Below are positions 1 to 8,419 of a stretch of DNA of 64,000 bases, piece after piece. The notes under the pieces were generated by a model, which had not been told where the DNA came from, ran no database searches, and saw only the letters and a list, made by a program, of their open reading frames with translations. A program made the translations under genes and the position numbers. Location of the stretch: assembly GCA_937921995.1 (NCBI GenBank), contig CAKZVF010000055.1:1-64000 (forward strand), read 5' to 3'. Position 1 is the first letter of the stretch. Every line of letters starts with the position of its first letter. The DNA is from an uncultured Pirellulaceae bacterium. GTDB lineage: Bacteria; Planctomycetota; Planctomycetia; Pirellulales; Pirellulaceae.

Positions 1-73
1 CCAGCTTGACCTCACGAACCGACCACGGTGTGTTCAAACCAAGAATGTGCTGATAAAGCTCTTTGTCTTCCAT
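1..73 (-). CDS. ISL3-type transposase, N-terminal fragment (runs off left edge)
   Basis: Only the first 24 codons are in the window: an ATG on the minus strand reads MEDKELYQHILGL, then NTPWSVREVKL, and leaves the window at base 1. This opening (short acidic start, ILGL, then PWxVxxVxL) is what I know from ISL3-family transposases, which begin with a short helix before the zinc-binding N-terminal domain. A GGAG lies about 10 bases upstream of the ATG. Whether the element is intact cannot be seen, and I could not delimit its terminal inverted repeat in bases 74-261, which otherwise hold no gene I can support. Recognition rests on a short stretch, so confidence is moderate. Confidence 0.55.
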   Translation of the reverse strand, partial: MEDKELYQHILGLNTPWSVREVKL

Positions 74-261
74 CTAATTTCTCCGATGACTGTTTTTCGG
101 AGAATTCTAACAGACCCACTAAATTCCCGGATGGACCAAAAGAAAACGCGAAAATGTGCGAACGGTGTTTTCAAGTTTGTAGTTCATGGTGGTAACCGGG
201 GCGAGTGTTTGAGGCTAAAATCAGCGGTTGATCGGGAAAGGGAACATGGAAAATGAAATAG

Positions 262-1767
262 CTATTTGGTGCCAACAACACTGATCACGAAGACCAGCAA
301 CAGGACGTAGGTCAGGGTCATCTCCATCTTTGGAATCAGATAATTCAAAAATGGTTCGCCGTTTCCATCGCCCTTCATGTCGGTTCGGTGAGAATCCCAC
401 TTCTGGTGGTTGAGATGAAACAGTGTGTAAATCTTGACGATACTTCCAACCCATTGGGTGTACAGAAGCATCGGTATGTCCACCAGCGAAAGACGATGAC
501 CTTCGAGAATCAGAATCATGATGTAGATCGTTCGGACCAACAGCACGAGGATCGCGTAAACCAGCAGGTAATAGGGGCTCAGCCAGACCGCCGCCCACAA
601 CGCCGACACCGGCCCCAGCAGACTGGTGTACATCGACAAACGTTGGTCGACGTGGCACCACCAGACAAATGGGCTCTGGGTGGCCATTCCCAAACCGATC
701 GCGCGGCCGTTGTTACGCAACATATTGCCAAACCAGCGATGCATTTTCTGAATGCTGGTCTTAAACGGTTTCGGTCCCGAATGTTCCATGCAATAAATAA
801 TCGCATCGGGAACGTACAACATTTCGCTGCCCTTTTTCAGCAGCGTGTACCAAGTGCTTTTATCGTCGCCGGTGACAAACTGAATCTCTCCGTGCAACCA
901 GTGCTTGATCCGATCATTCTCCAACGACGAAATAAACTCCGGCGTCACGCATTGACGAGCACGAAAAAGCGAAAAACGTCCGGTCAGAACCTGTAACTGT
1001 TTCGATAGACTAAGCGACTTCATATAACGATGCCGCATGGAGAAACGCAGCGTATACCATTTACGATATAGCCAATGGCCCTCGGTGACCGAAATATTGT
1101 CGGTGGTAATTGCGTCTAATTTAGGCCGCAGGGCAAATAACGGGAGACATTTTCTATAGATGCCGCGACCAAGCACCGTGTCCCCGTCCATCAACGTGAC
1201 AATGTCTGAGTCGTGAATGTCGTATTCGGAAAGCTTGTGAAGGCAATCTGCCATCCCTTGCCGCTTGCCACCGACCTGGCGGACGTACTCCATTTTCACA
1301 TCATCGGCACCGTTAAAGTTTGCCCGGATTTCGCGGAACAAATCTTCTTCGCTCTCGGAGCCCGCGTTGACAAAGATCACCGTCTCGGTGGGAGTGTCAA
1401 CGGCCTCCGTCAGCACCGACTGCAGCATGCGTTTGGTGACTTCGGGTCGTTCTTTCCAAGTCGGAATCAAAATGAAGAGGCGTTTAGGATACTTTTGGTC
1501 TTCGGGAATTTGACTGGCTTGGAATTGCATCTTGGGATACACCAGATACTCATACGCCGCTGCGCGAACGCAATGTGTGATCAGCCACAAATAACGCCAC
1601 GTTCCGATCAAACCCAAAACCGCGATCGACTCCAGCGGAATCTCGCGCGCACGATCAGGCAGGAAGATAAAGATGCAAAATGCTAATCCGAAATAGCACG
1701 CGACCACGGGAACGGCGCGCAGCAAGCGCATCCCCAGTGAAACGTCATAGCGAATACTTTTTTCCAT
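262..1767 (-). CDS. Alg8-like family 2 glycosyltransferase (exopolysaccharide synthase)
   Basis: A 501-residue inner-membrane processive glycosyltransferase. Two hydrophobic segments lie near residues 15-60, the GT2 catalytic domain follows from about residue 90, and more membrane helices lie after about residue 380. Visible GT2 motifs are MDGDTVLG (the DxD that binds the nucleotide sugar), TGDDKSTW (catalytic-base region) and MHRWFGNMLRNN (equivalent to the QxxRW region). The arrangement and the late HLNHQKWDS segment resemble the mannuronan synthase Alg8 more than cellulose synthase BcsA. It lies 87 bases downstream of an Alg44-like gene in the same direction, the pairing used for alginate polymerisation. 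The polymer made here is unknown, as no other alginate gene (algG, algK, algX, algE) is in the window. The function as polymer synthase is strong; calling it alginate would be inference. Confidence 0.85.
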   Translation of the reverse strand: MEKSIRYDVSLGMRLLRAVPVVACYFGLAFCIFIFLPDRAREIPLESIAVLGLIGTWRYLWLITHCVRAAAYEYLVYPKMQFQASQIPEDQKYPKRLFILIPTWKERPEVTKRMLQSVLTEAVDTPTETVIFVNAGSESEEDLFREIRANFNGADDVKMEYVRQVGGKRQGMADCLHKLSEYDIHDSDIVTLMDGDTVLGRGIYRKCLPLFALRPKLDAITTDNISVTEGHWLYRKWYTLRFSMRHRYMKSLSLSKQLQVLTGRFSLFRARQCVTPEFISSLENDRIKHWLHGEIQFVTGDDKSTWYTLLKKGSEMLYVPDAIIYCMEHSGPKPFKTSIQKMHRWFGNMLRNNGRAIGLGMATQSPFVWWCHVDQRLSMYTSLLGPVSALWAAVWLSPYYLLVYAILVLLVRTIYIMILILEGHRLSLVDIPMLLYTQWVGSIVKIYTLFHLNHQKWDSHRTDMKGDGNGEPFLNYLIPKMEMTLTYVLLLVFVISVVGTK

Positions 1768-1854
1768 AAAACTTCAGGTTCTTTCAAGCCAAATGATGTA
1801 CGCGGTGGTGGTGAGGTGGGTCGTGTGGGGAGCCTTGCGCTTCGAAAAGGTCAG

Positions 1855-3447
1855 TTACTTTGTTTCTTGCGTCGCTAAGGCGAGCGCGTCGGAATCATTT
1901 TGCGCGACGGGATCCATTGTGCGCGGCGTCCCGATTTCTCTAAGTTTGTAACCCATCGCTTCGTCCAGCCACTTCAGCCCGAATCCGGTGCTGATGGCCA
2001 TTTCGAGCCGCAATCCTGAGGGAATATTCTCAGGCAAGTCTTGAATGTGGACCTTGATGGGAACGTCGGTCGCGGTGGTTCCACGAAATTCGGCGTTGTA
2101 ATTTCCTTTGGCATACATCGCGCGATGACCGACCGACATGACCGTCCCGTCGATGGTCAGTTTCATGGCAGGGATGCGAATTTTCACAGGCTGACCTGGC
2201 AAAACTCTTGAAGCCTGACCGACGGAAACCTGTCCGGCCGCCCAGGTTTCCCCCGGATGACTCAGCCCCATCAATTCGTCGGCAACTTTCACATACTGTC
2301 CAAGATGGCAATATTTGACAAAGACAACGCCATCGCGTGGAGCGACAACGTCAAGAGCGCCCTCGTTCTGACGATTCAAATCAAGGATCTGCGAAAGTTC
2401 CAATAGTTCCGCTTGGGCAATTTCCAGATCGGCTTCAATTCGGCCTAGCTCGTCGTCGATTCGATCGCCAATGATCAAGATGTTGTCCTTGGCGGCTTCC
2501 TTGGAGAATTCAATCTGGCGGACCAAGTTCTCTTTGGCAATCATGATTGATTCTTCTTCAAAGAACTTGTTTTGAACTTCGTCGACCTCCAACTGCGTTA
2601 CTGCGCCCGAGGCCAGAAAAGGCTTGAGCCTTTCAAAGGCGGCTCTCGCGCTCTTGCATGCTTTCTTCGAAGCGTCCAATTCAGAAATTGCGACTTTGCG
2701 ATCAAGATCCAGTTTGCTGCTAGCGTATGCCAATTTCGCTTTGAAGGTCTTCAGCTGCTTTCGCAATGCATTCACTTTTGATTGCGCTGTCTGCTGCTGA
2801 GCCACCAATTGCAGGTTGGCTTGTGTGATTTCAGGATTGTTCAGACGAAGTAACAGATCGCCTTTTTTAACATGATCGCCTTCAGATATGAGGACTTCGG
2901 AGATTTCTCCTTCGACCTTGGAATTGATAGCCATCCAATTCCCGACCAGCGCTGAATTACCGACGGACAGCGAACTACGTGAACGCAGAAAGAAACAGGC
3001 CATAATAAGCAGCCCGACCATCGTCAACATGATGATCAACAACGCAAACGACTTGACGTAGCCTTTCTGCGCCGGAGCTGCTGCTGCAACTTGGTCGCCG
3101 GAGGTGGCCTCGCTGCTGATCTTTCCACTGGCCAATTCATCGTATGAACGGGCTTCGAGTTCCTCGTTGCCGCTGCTGATGCGCGAGCGATCCTTCAAGT
3201 ATTTTTTAAGCGTATCCGAGCTGGTAATCGATAAGTTGGCAAGTGAGCAAGAAGATTCATGCCCGATCATTTTGCGAACCCGAAATTCAACCGGAAGTTG
3301 AACATCGCCCAATATCAGGGTTCCCTCGGATCGAGTTATTCCCTCAGGCAGCTGAATTGGGGCTACAAAGCCAAACTCTGAAATCTCAGAAATGGGGTAA
3401 CGGCGGTCGCCGATGATAATAAATTCGTTCACATTTGAGGTGGGCAT
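1855..3447 (-). CDS. Alg44-like membrane-fusion protein (HlyD type, N-terminal PilZ-like region)
   Basis: A 530-residue protein from the ATG at 3447; a TTG at 3513 would add 22 residues. The N-terminal ~130 residues are cytoplasmic and resemble a PilZ fold: YPISEISEFGF matches the (D/N)xSxxG strand with E replacing D. The arginine motif RxxxR exists only if the TTG start is used (RESCR), so c-di-GMP binding is uncertain. One membrane helix follows (ALLIIMLTMVGLLIMACFF), then a periplasmic HlyD-like part: lipoyl-like half-motif (VEGEISEVLISEGDHVKKGD), a long coiled-coil hairpin, and the second half (VVAPRDGVVFVKYCHLGQYV). PilZ-helix-HlyD is exactly the architecture of Alg44, the co-polymerase of Alg8, and the next gene downstream is Alg8-like. 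It probably links polymerisation to the outer-membrane factor encoded divergently at 3604. Confidence 0.8.
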   Translation of the reverse strand: MPTSNVNEFIIIGDRRYPISEISEFGFVAPIQLPEGITRSEGTLILGDVQLPVEFRVRKMIGHESSCSLANLSITSSDTLKKYLKDRSRISSGNEELEARSYDELASGKISSEATSGDQVAAAAPAQKGYVKSFALLIIMLTMVGLLIMACFFLRSRSSLSVGNSALVGNWMAINSKVEGEISEVLISEGDHVKKGDLLLRLNNPEITQANLQLVAQQQTAQSKVNALRKQLKTFKAKLAYASSKLDLDRKVAISELDASKKACKSARAAFERLKPFLASGAVTQLEVDEVQNKFFEEESIMIAKENLVRQIEFSKEAAKDNILIIGDRIDDELGRIEADLEIAQAELLELSQILDLNRQNEGALDVVAPRDGVVFVKYCHLGQYVKVADELMGLSHPGETWAAGQVSVGQASRVLPGQPVKIRIPAMKLTIDGTVMSVGHRAMYAKGNYNAEFRGTTATDVPIKVHIQDLPENIPSGLRLEMAISTGFGLKWLDEAMGYKLREIGTPRTMDPVAQNDSDALALATQETK

Positions 3448-3603
3448 AATTTGGTGCTTTATCTGTCTTTTGGTGGCCTTCGAAAATCGGCATGATTCTC
3501 GGGTTGCAAACAATGGGTGAAACTTCTATAAGCGAAGCGGAGAAGCAGATTCGAAACTAATTGGGTTTGCGCGAGTTTCAACCATTAAAATCGCTAATGC
3601 AAA

Positions 3604-5472
3604 ATGACGAGATTTGATCTTAAAATGCTTCACCACTTTGGTATTCCAGAGAAGGAAGCTAAACCAGCCTCCAGATCGTTTAGTGGTGCGTTATTTAATA
3701 TTAATCGCGGCGCAACCCGTAAGCGCGCTTTTGAAACGGTAAATTTATTATTTGCCGTGATGATGGTAGTGTTGATTATTCCAACTGTCGGTTGTGTCGT
3801 GGGCCCTGATTTCGCTCAGCCCTCTGTGTCTGGTTTAACAGATGATTTTTTAGCAAAGCGGGTGGCCGCAAGCGGAAGTTCGATCACTCTTTCGCAGTGG
3901 TGGCAGCAATTCAACGATTCGAAATTGAATTCGTTGCTCCAACAAGCCCAATCGCAGAACCTTTCACTGCGTGAATCTTACGAAAGGGTCGTTCAAGCCC
4001 GTGCGAATGTTTGCTTACAAAGCGGACAACTGAATCCAAATGGTAATCTGACTGCTGATTATTCCTACCGCAAGAACAGCCAGAATGCCCGTCAGTTCGT
4101 AGGCCAAAATGCAGGTGCGTTCAATTTGTTTGAATTAGGCGCCGACGCGTCATGGGAAATTGATCTCTTTGGAAAGATAAGACGCAGCATTGAAGCGGCC
4201 GATGCGGAATTAGCCTTTGAGCAGCAAGACTACGAATTCATTCGCCAAACACTTTTCGCCGACATTGTCAGCAGCTATCTCAATATCAGATTGCTGCAAT
4301 CCCAAGTCCGCTTGATCGAGGACAGCCTAAGCACGCAGACCGAAACATTGAATTTGGTGTCTCAACGTATGGAGGCCGGCGTTTCGACCGAACTTGATCG
4401 AACACAAACCGAATCGTTCCAACACCGCACCAACGCTTTGTTGGCGTTGATACGACAGCAGGTCGAAATTGAATTCAATAACCTTGGACTTTTGCTGGGG
4501 CAAGCACCCGATATCGCGTTGCGAGAATTCGTTGGCTTGGCTCCGCTTCCTGCGATGCCTCCGATCCCTCACATGGGTCTGCCTGCCGAACTGCTTCGTC
4601 GTCGTCCGGACGTGATGCGACAGGAAATGGCCGTCAGGGCCGCCAGCGCAAGAATCGGAATTGCAGAAGCGGATTTGTATCCTCAACTTTCGCTGCTAGG
4701 GACGATCGCTGTGAGATCGACCAATATTTCCGGACTGTTTGAAACGGCGGGGTTGGATTTTGATATCGGGCCAAGTTTCAGTTGGAATATTTTTCACTTC
4801 GGTCGGATCTTCAATAATATCGAGATTCAACAAGCGCTCTTGCGTCAGTCGATCGCGCGATACCAAGACACCGTACTCAGCGCCGTCCGCGAGGTCGAGG
4901 ATGCGATCGTTAATCACCAAGGCAACGTGGACCAGTTTGAAGCGTTCAATCGTGCGGCGGCGGCCGACGAAAAATCGGTTCAATTAAGCCTGGAAAGATA
5001 CCGTGCCGGCAAGGCAAACTTCCAACGTGTGCTCGACGCGCAGCAGCAATTGCTAAACGACCAAAGGCAAGGTTTCGTCGCACAAACCGCAGCGATCACT
5101 CAGCTTGTACGGCTATATCGAGCCCTTGGTGGCGGCTGGGAACTTGGTAGCGGCGGGGATTTTGGCGGCGAGAATATGGCCACTTCAACGACAGTTTACC
5201 CAATAGAATCCATTCCATTAGAATCCGTTCCGTTAGAACAAGCAATCGAAGTGTTCGACGCTTCGGTCGAACCAATGGACCCAATGGCTCCGATCTTCAA
5301 TCCTCCGGTCTACACCGAACCAAGCAGCGCCCCGATCGTTACTCAGCCCGCCTACAACAGCCCCGTCATGAACAATTCAGTCATCAATAGTCCCGTTTAC
5401 TCCGAGCCGGGTTATCCCTTGGGCGATGACATTGATGATGTTGGCGATGAATTTACGTTGGACTTCGAATAG
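3604..5472 (+). CDS. TolC/NodT-type outer-membrane efflux lipoprotein
   Basis: A 622-residue outer-membrane factor. An unusually long N-terminus (about 60 residues) precedes a lipoprotein signal ending IIPTVGC, so the mature protein would be lipidated at that cysteine. The body is the two-repeat OEP fold of the NodT/OprM group: WWQQFNDSKLNSLLQQA, WEIDLFGKIRRSIEAA, LLRRRPDVMRQE and GIAEADLYPQLSLLG are typical. After about residue 510 there is a Pro/Glu/acidic tail ending DDVGDEFTLDFE that the family normally lacks. It is divergent from the Alg44-like HlyD protein (157 bases between the starts), so it is probably its outer-membrane partner, replacing the AlgK/AlgE route of alginate producers. 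Family assignment is secure; the exported substrate is inferred. Confidence 0.85.
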   Translation: MTRFDLKMLHHFGIPEKEAKPASRSFSGALFNINRGATRKRAFETVNLLFAVMMVVLIIPTVGCVVGPDFAQPSVSGLTDDFLAKRVAASGSSITLSQWWQQFNDSKLNSLLQQAQSQNLSLRESYERVVQARANVCLQSGQLNPNGNLTADYSYRKNSQNARQFVGQNAGAFNLFELGADASWEIDLFGKIRRSIEAADAELAFEQQDYEFIRQTLFADIVSSYLNIRLLQSQVRLIEDSLSTQTETLNLVSQRMEAGVSTELDRTQTESFQHRTNALLALIRQQVEIEFNNLGLLLGQAPDIALREFVGLAPLPAMPPIPHMGLPAELLRRRPDVMRQEMAVRAASARIGIAEADLYPQLSLLGTIAVRSTNISGLFETAGLDFDIGPSFSWNIFHFGRIFNNIEIQQALLRQSIARYQDTVLSAVREVEDAIVNHQGNVDQFEAFNRAAAADEKSVQLSLERYRAGKANFQRVLDAQQQLLNDQRQGFVAQTAAITQLVRLYRALGGGWELGSGGDFGGENMATSTTVYPIESIPLESVPLEQAIEVFDASVEPMDPMAPIFNPPVYTEPSSAPIVTQPAYNSPVMNNSVINSPVYSEPGYPLGDDIDDVGDEFTLDFE

Positions 5473-5482
5473 GTTCGGACCG

Positions 5483-5580
5483 GTAGTGGACGAGGCAACG
5501 AGTCCGGCAGCTGCGTTGAACGTCGCCAATAACCCTGCGGCATCGAATTACCCGCAGGATTTGTTGACTCATCCACTTCG
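5483..5580. repeat. Inverted-repeat element, family A (GTAGTGGACGAGG...)
   Basis: The left arm begins GTAGTGGACGAGGCAACGAG and the right arm is its imperfect reverse complement ending CTCATCCACTTC. An inner CCTGCGG/CCGCAGG stem lies between the arms. It occupies the whole space between two convergent genes (stop at 5472 and stop at 5610), so it may also act as their transcription end. Further copies or single arms lie near 21604, 28526, 44224, 45882, 56221 and 56381. Confidence 0.75.
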
Positions 5581-5609
5581 GCAGTGGGATGTGCTACTTC
5601 GATGGAGGA

Positions 5610-6071
5610 TTAACTCTCCAGCTGTCTTTCATAGACCATGCGGCACTTATCACATAGCTGAAGATGCTTTTGGATCTTTTCGATCTTCTCTTCTTCGTCG
5701 ATGGTTTTACCAATGTAGGCGGGAATCGCCTCAGCAACTTCGATGCAACTGATACCACCAAAGTTATAACTTGCTATGGGCGCGAAAGTGCCGCGACGGG
5801 GGCCAACGTCTTGTCCCGATTCGCGCGTCGCCAAGTAAGCAACGCCGCCAAGCACTGCCACGCCTGCGGCCGTAGCGGTGCCGACCAGCAGTTTCCTTCG
5901 TTGCAGATTCGTCGCCGGTTGCACACGGCGCGTCACCAGCGCTGAATCAGCGACCTTTTGAATCGCTCCGGCAGGGCACCGAGCCCACATTTTATCTTGT
6001 TCGTTGTTTGGTAATTTGGTCATCGCACTGACTCTAGGAAATGGTCGATTAACAAGTTTATTATAGAACAT
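5610..6071 (-). CDS. Small membrane protein with C-terminal zf-HC2-like zinc finger
   Basis: A 153-residue protein (a start 16 codons later, at MTKLPNNEQ, is also possible). A hydrophobic helix at about residues 60-85 (KLLVGTATAAGVAVLGGVAYLA) separates a charged N-terminal part from a C-terminal module SCIEVAEAIPAYI...HLQLCDKC. The C-x(n)-H-x3-C-x2-C spacing is that of the zf-HC2 domain found in anti-sigma factors and related proteins. No sigma factor gene adjoins it, and the finger is on the C-terminal side of the helix rather than the N-terminal side usual in anti-sigma factors, so a signalling role is only a suggestion. It lies 75 bases downstream of the Crp/Fnr gene on the same strand, perhaps in one transcript. 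Confidence 0.65.
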   Translation of the reverse strand: MFYNKLVNRPFPRVSAMTKLPNNEQDKMWARCPAGAIQKVADSALVTRRVQPATNLQRRKLLVGTATAAGVAVLGGVAYLATRESGQDVGPRRGTFAPIASYNFGGISCIEVAEAIPAYIGKTIDEEEKIEKIQKHLQLCDKCRMVYERQLES

Positions 6072-6146
6072 GCATAAAACACGTCCGTTACCTACTACAC
6101 GCGCTTTTGGTTAAATTCATCACAGTATGCAATTAATTTCGCCAAT

Positions 6147-6917
6147 TTAGGGCTTCAAAGGACGCCCCGCGGCGGTCGTGACGCGCCCTTTGCCCATGGA
6201 TTGAGGTTGGTTCCGGTCGTTGTTGGGCAACGGTTCGTTCACTTCTTTGGCTAATTTGGCAAGGTCATTGATTACGATTTGTCGCCGCGCGATCGTGACG
6301 AGATTTTCGTTTTGCAGCTGACCCAAAATGACGGTTACGGTTTCCCGCGTGCTGCCGATGACGCTGGCCATTTCTTGATGAGACAAACGAATCTTGAGCA
6401 CGACCCCCGCGTCGGACGGCTGCCCGTACTTTTCCGCCAGTTCTATCAAAAGATGCACCACTCGTTCGCGATTGGATCGGAACAACAGATTCCGTAAACG
6501 CCTTTCGATCTTCTGACGACGAAGTCCAATTAGTTTCGTGACACTGATGACGATCCTTGGATACTTGCGAACTAAAGCCTGAAGTTCACGTTTGGGAATC
6601 ATGATCAGCGTCGTCTTCTCAGCGGCTTCGGCATATTCGTCTCTTTGCTGACTGTCCAGCAACGCCAATTCGCCAAACACTTCGCCGGCATCCACAAAAT
6701 CAATGATGGCTTGCTTCCCCTCAGGCGTCGAGTGGCAGATTTTGACTCGGCCCGAAGCAACCAAGATGACCCCGTCGGGAGATTGCGAAGGAAGGTAAAT
6801 GGGTTCGCCACGTTTCAGCTTCCGCATCCGCGAATGGCGTTCCAACCATGCAATGTCTTCTGGCGCAACCTGATCAAACAGATTGCAATTTTTCATATAC
6901 CAAAAACACTCAGCCAT
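6147..6917 (-). CDS. Crp/Fnr family transcriptional regulator
   Basis: A 256-residue regulator. The cyclic-nucleotide-binding-type beta barrel spans about residues 10-125 (RGEPIYLPSQ, GEVFGELALLD), followed by the dimerisation helix and a winged helix: LSHQEMASVIGSTRETVTVIL is the classical Crp recognition helix-turn-helix. There is no N-terminal cysteine cluster, so it is not an Fnr iron-sulfur sensor, and the cAMP pocket signature (GExxxxxxxxRxA/S) is not clearly complete: GELALLDSQQRDEYAEA has no RS/RT at the expected place, so the ligand is unknown. A basic Gln-rich tail of about 25 residues follows the DNA-binding domain. Targets cannot be read from the window. Confidence 0.9.
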   Translation of the reverse strand: MAECFWYMKNCNLFDQVAPEDIAWLERHSRMRKLKRGEPIYLPSQSPDGVILVASGRVKICHSTPEGKQAIIDFVDAGEVFGELALLDSQQRDEYAEAAEKTTLIMIPKRELQALVRKYPRIVISVTKLIGLRRQKIERRLRNLLFRSNRERVVHLLIELAEKYGQPSDAGVVLKIRLSHQEMASVIGSTRETVTVILGQLQNENLVTIARRQIVINDLAKLAKEVNEPLPNNDRNQPQSMGKGRVTTAAGRPLKP

Positions 6918-7548
6918 GTGCTCTCCTGACCGTCCAAGTCACGCTGTCGGGAATTCAATTTTCCCTCAGAGTACTAACTTTCCTTCAGATACACCTCTTC
7001 AGCGCAAACACATCCAATGGATTCCATCGGCGTTCGCTATCGTTCATATCTTATACAAACAGCTTCACTTTGCGACAGGCGACCGAGTCGATTTTGGCAT
7101 CTCTGCGCATTCGCCGCTTCCTTGGGCGTTGAACCGGTTAGATCGCTGAGGAGCCCCAATTCTTACGCGGACTTGTAAATAGATATCGGCAACAACCCTA
7201 AATCTCCGGAATCCTCGGCAATCAAAGCGTTCCCAAACACCATTCCAAGCTTGCTCTCAAGGCAGAATTACCGAGTGTATTCTGGTTAACCAATCTCAAA
7301 AATAAATTGTGTGATGCCTAACCGTGGACTGATGATCTAGCACGTTTTGATCCGTTTGTCCGTTTAACGAAGGTGCGATGTCGGCGTTTCCTCTACTCTC
7401 ACGACCACCCGTCGCAAACGTTTCTACGATTACGGGCTGTTGATAAAGCGGCTTGTGAAACCATGTTGAACGAATCCTAACCCGAACAAATCGACATGCG
7501 ATTGGAGCAAACGAGATTTGAAACTTCACACGACTTTAAGGAACTTCT
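6918..7548. other. Intergenic region, 631 bases, between divergent genes
   Basis: This separates the start of the Crp/Fnr gene from the start of the PEP-CTERM gene. I see only short, low-quality reading frames on both strands and no tRNA-like or terminator structure. It must hold both promoters. TTTAAGGAACTTCT immediately before 7549 supplies a Shine-Dalgarno-like AAGGA for the downstream gene. Confidence 0.5.
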
Positions 7549-8316
7549 ATGAACACGCTGAAATTTGTCCTTGGCCTAGCCTTGAGCTGCTTTGCGATCA
7601 ACCACGCAAACGCCCAACAACAGGTCCAGGTATCCTTTGAGAACCTCCAACCATCAGACGGATTTTATCTTACACCTGTCTTCGCGGGCTTCCACGACGG
7701 CAGCTTCGACATCTTCGATGCAGGTTCCGCCGCATCGTCATCCCTAGAAGCGATTGCCGAGGATGGCATCGTCGGTGGGTTGCAAGCTGACTTCACCGCA
7801 AACGGCGTTGGGCAACAATCTGTGTTCGCCAACGCAGCGGGATTTGCCGGAGCCCCGGTTCTTGATCCCAGTGAAGTCGCAACTCAGGTGTTCGGACTGG
7901 ACACCGATTCACGTTTCCTAAACTTTGCCACGATGCTGATTCCAACCAATGACTCCTTCTTCGGCAACGACAACGCCATCGAAATCCTCGACGCATTGGG
8001 CAACTTCACCGGCAACCAAACTATCGAATTGAGTTTCGCCGACATCTGGGACGCCGGAACCGAAGTCAACGACACCCTTGGAATTCCTTTCTCTCCGCCT
8101 GTGGGAGCCAGTACCGATGAAGGTGGTGTTGTCACGCAAGGGCAAAACCTTGCCAATCTTGCCGGCATCGCAACCGCTGCCGGCACGAACATCAACTTCG
8201 CCGCCGCAGCAAACAGCCCTGCCCTGCGGCTAACGATCACCGCAGTACCGGAGCCATCAAGTTTGGCACTGTTTGCCGCGTGTGGACTGGCGGTTGTCGC
8301 CAGACGACGACGCTAA
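7549..8316 (+). CDS. Secreted spondin-domain protein with PEP-CTERM sorting signal
   Basis: A 255-residue exported protein. A signal peptide ends near ANAQQQ. The body matches the Spondin_N type: a beta-rich domain with the opening VSFENLQP, then FYLTPVFAGFHDGSFDIFDAG and a motif around LEAIAEDG. The C-terminus VPEPSSLALFAACGLAVVARRRR is a textbook PEP-CTERM signal: VPEP motif, hydrophobic helix and arginine cluster, which directs cleavage by an exosortase and surface or matrix display. No exosortase gene is in the window. Start chosen for the AAGGA upstream and the signal peptide. The spondin assignment is family recognition; the role (matrix attachment) is inferred. Confidence 0.85.
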   Translation: MNTLKFVLGLALSCFAINHANAQQQVQVSFENLQPSDGFYLTPVFAGFHDGSFDIFDAGSAASSSLEAIAEDGIVGGLQADFTANGVGQQSVFANAAGFAGAPVLDPSEVATQVFGLDTDSRFLNFATMLIPTNDSFFGNDNAIEILDALGNFTGNQTIELSFADIWDAGTEVNDTLGIPFSPPVGASTDEGGVVTQGQNLANLAGIATAAGTNINFAAAANSPALRLTITAVPEPSSLALFAACGLAVVARRRR

Positions 8317-8343
8317 ATTTTCAGCGGTCAAACATCGAACGAG

Positions 8344-8379
8344 AAAACAGCCAACGGAGATATCTGTTGGCTGTTTTTT
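8344..8379. terminator. Bidirectional rho-independent terminator
   Basis: A perfect 12-base stem (AAAACAGCCAAC with GTTGGCTGTTTT) and a 10-base loop, with a T-run after the stem on the plus strand and an A-run before it. It lies between convergent genes ending at 8316 (+) and 8420 (-), so it can serve both. Confidence 0.85.
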
Positions 8380-8419
8380 ATGGTGCTTAAGGTTTGAGAC
8401 TTTAGAAGCTGATCTCGGA

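Noticed and set aside
47..256. Plus-strand frame of 69 residues at the left edge
   Set aside because: Overlaps the start of the transposase frame, has no ribosome site and no protein-like pattern.
7296..7529. Minus-strand frame of 77 residues upstream of the PEP-CTERM gene
   Set aside because: Lies in the promoter gap, has no ribosome site or domain, and an Arg/His/Gln-rich composition typical of non-coding frames.
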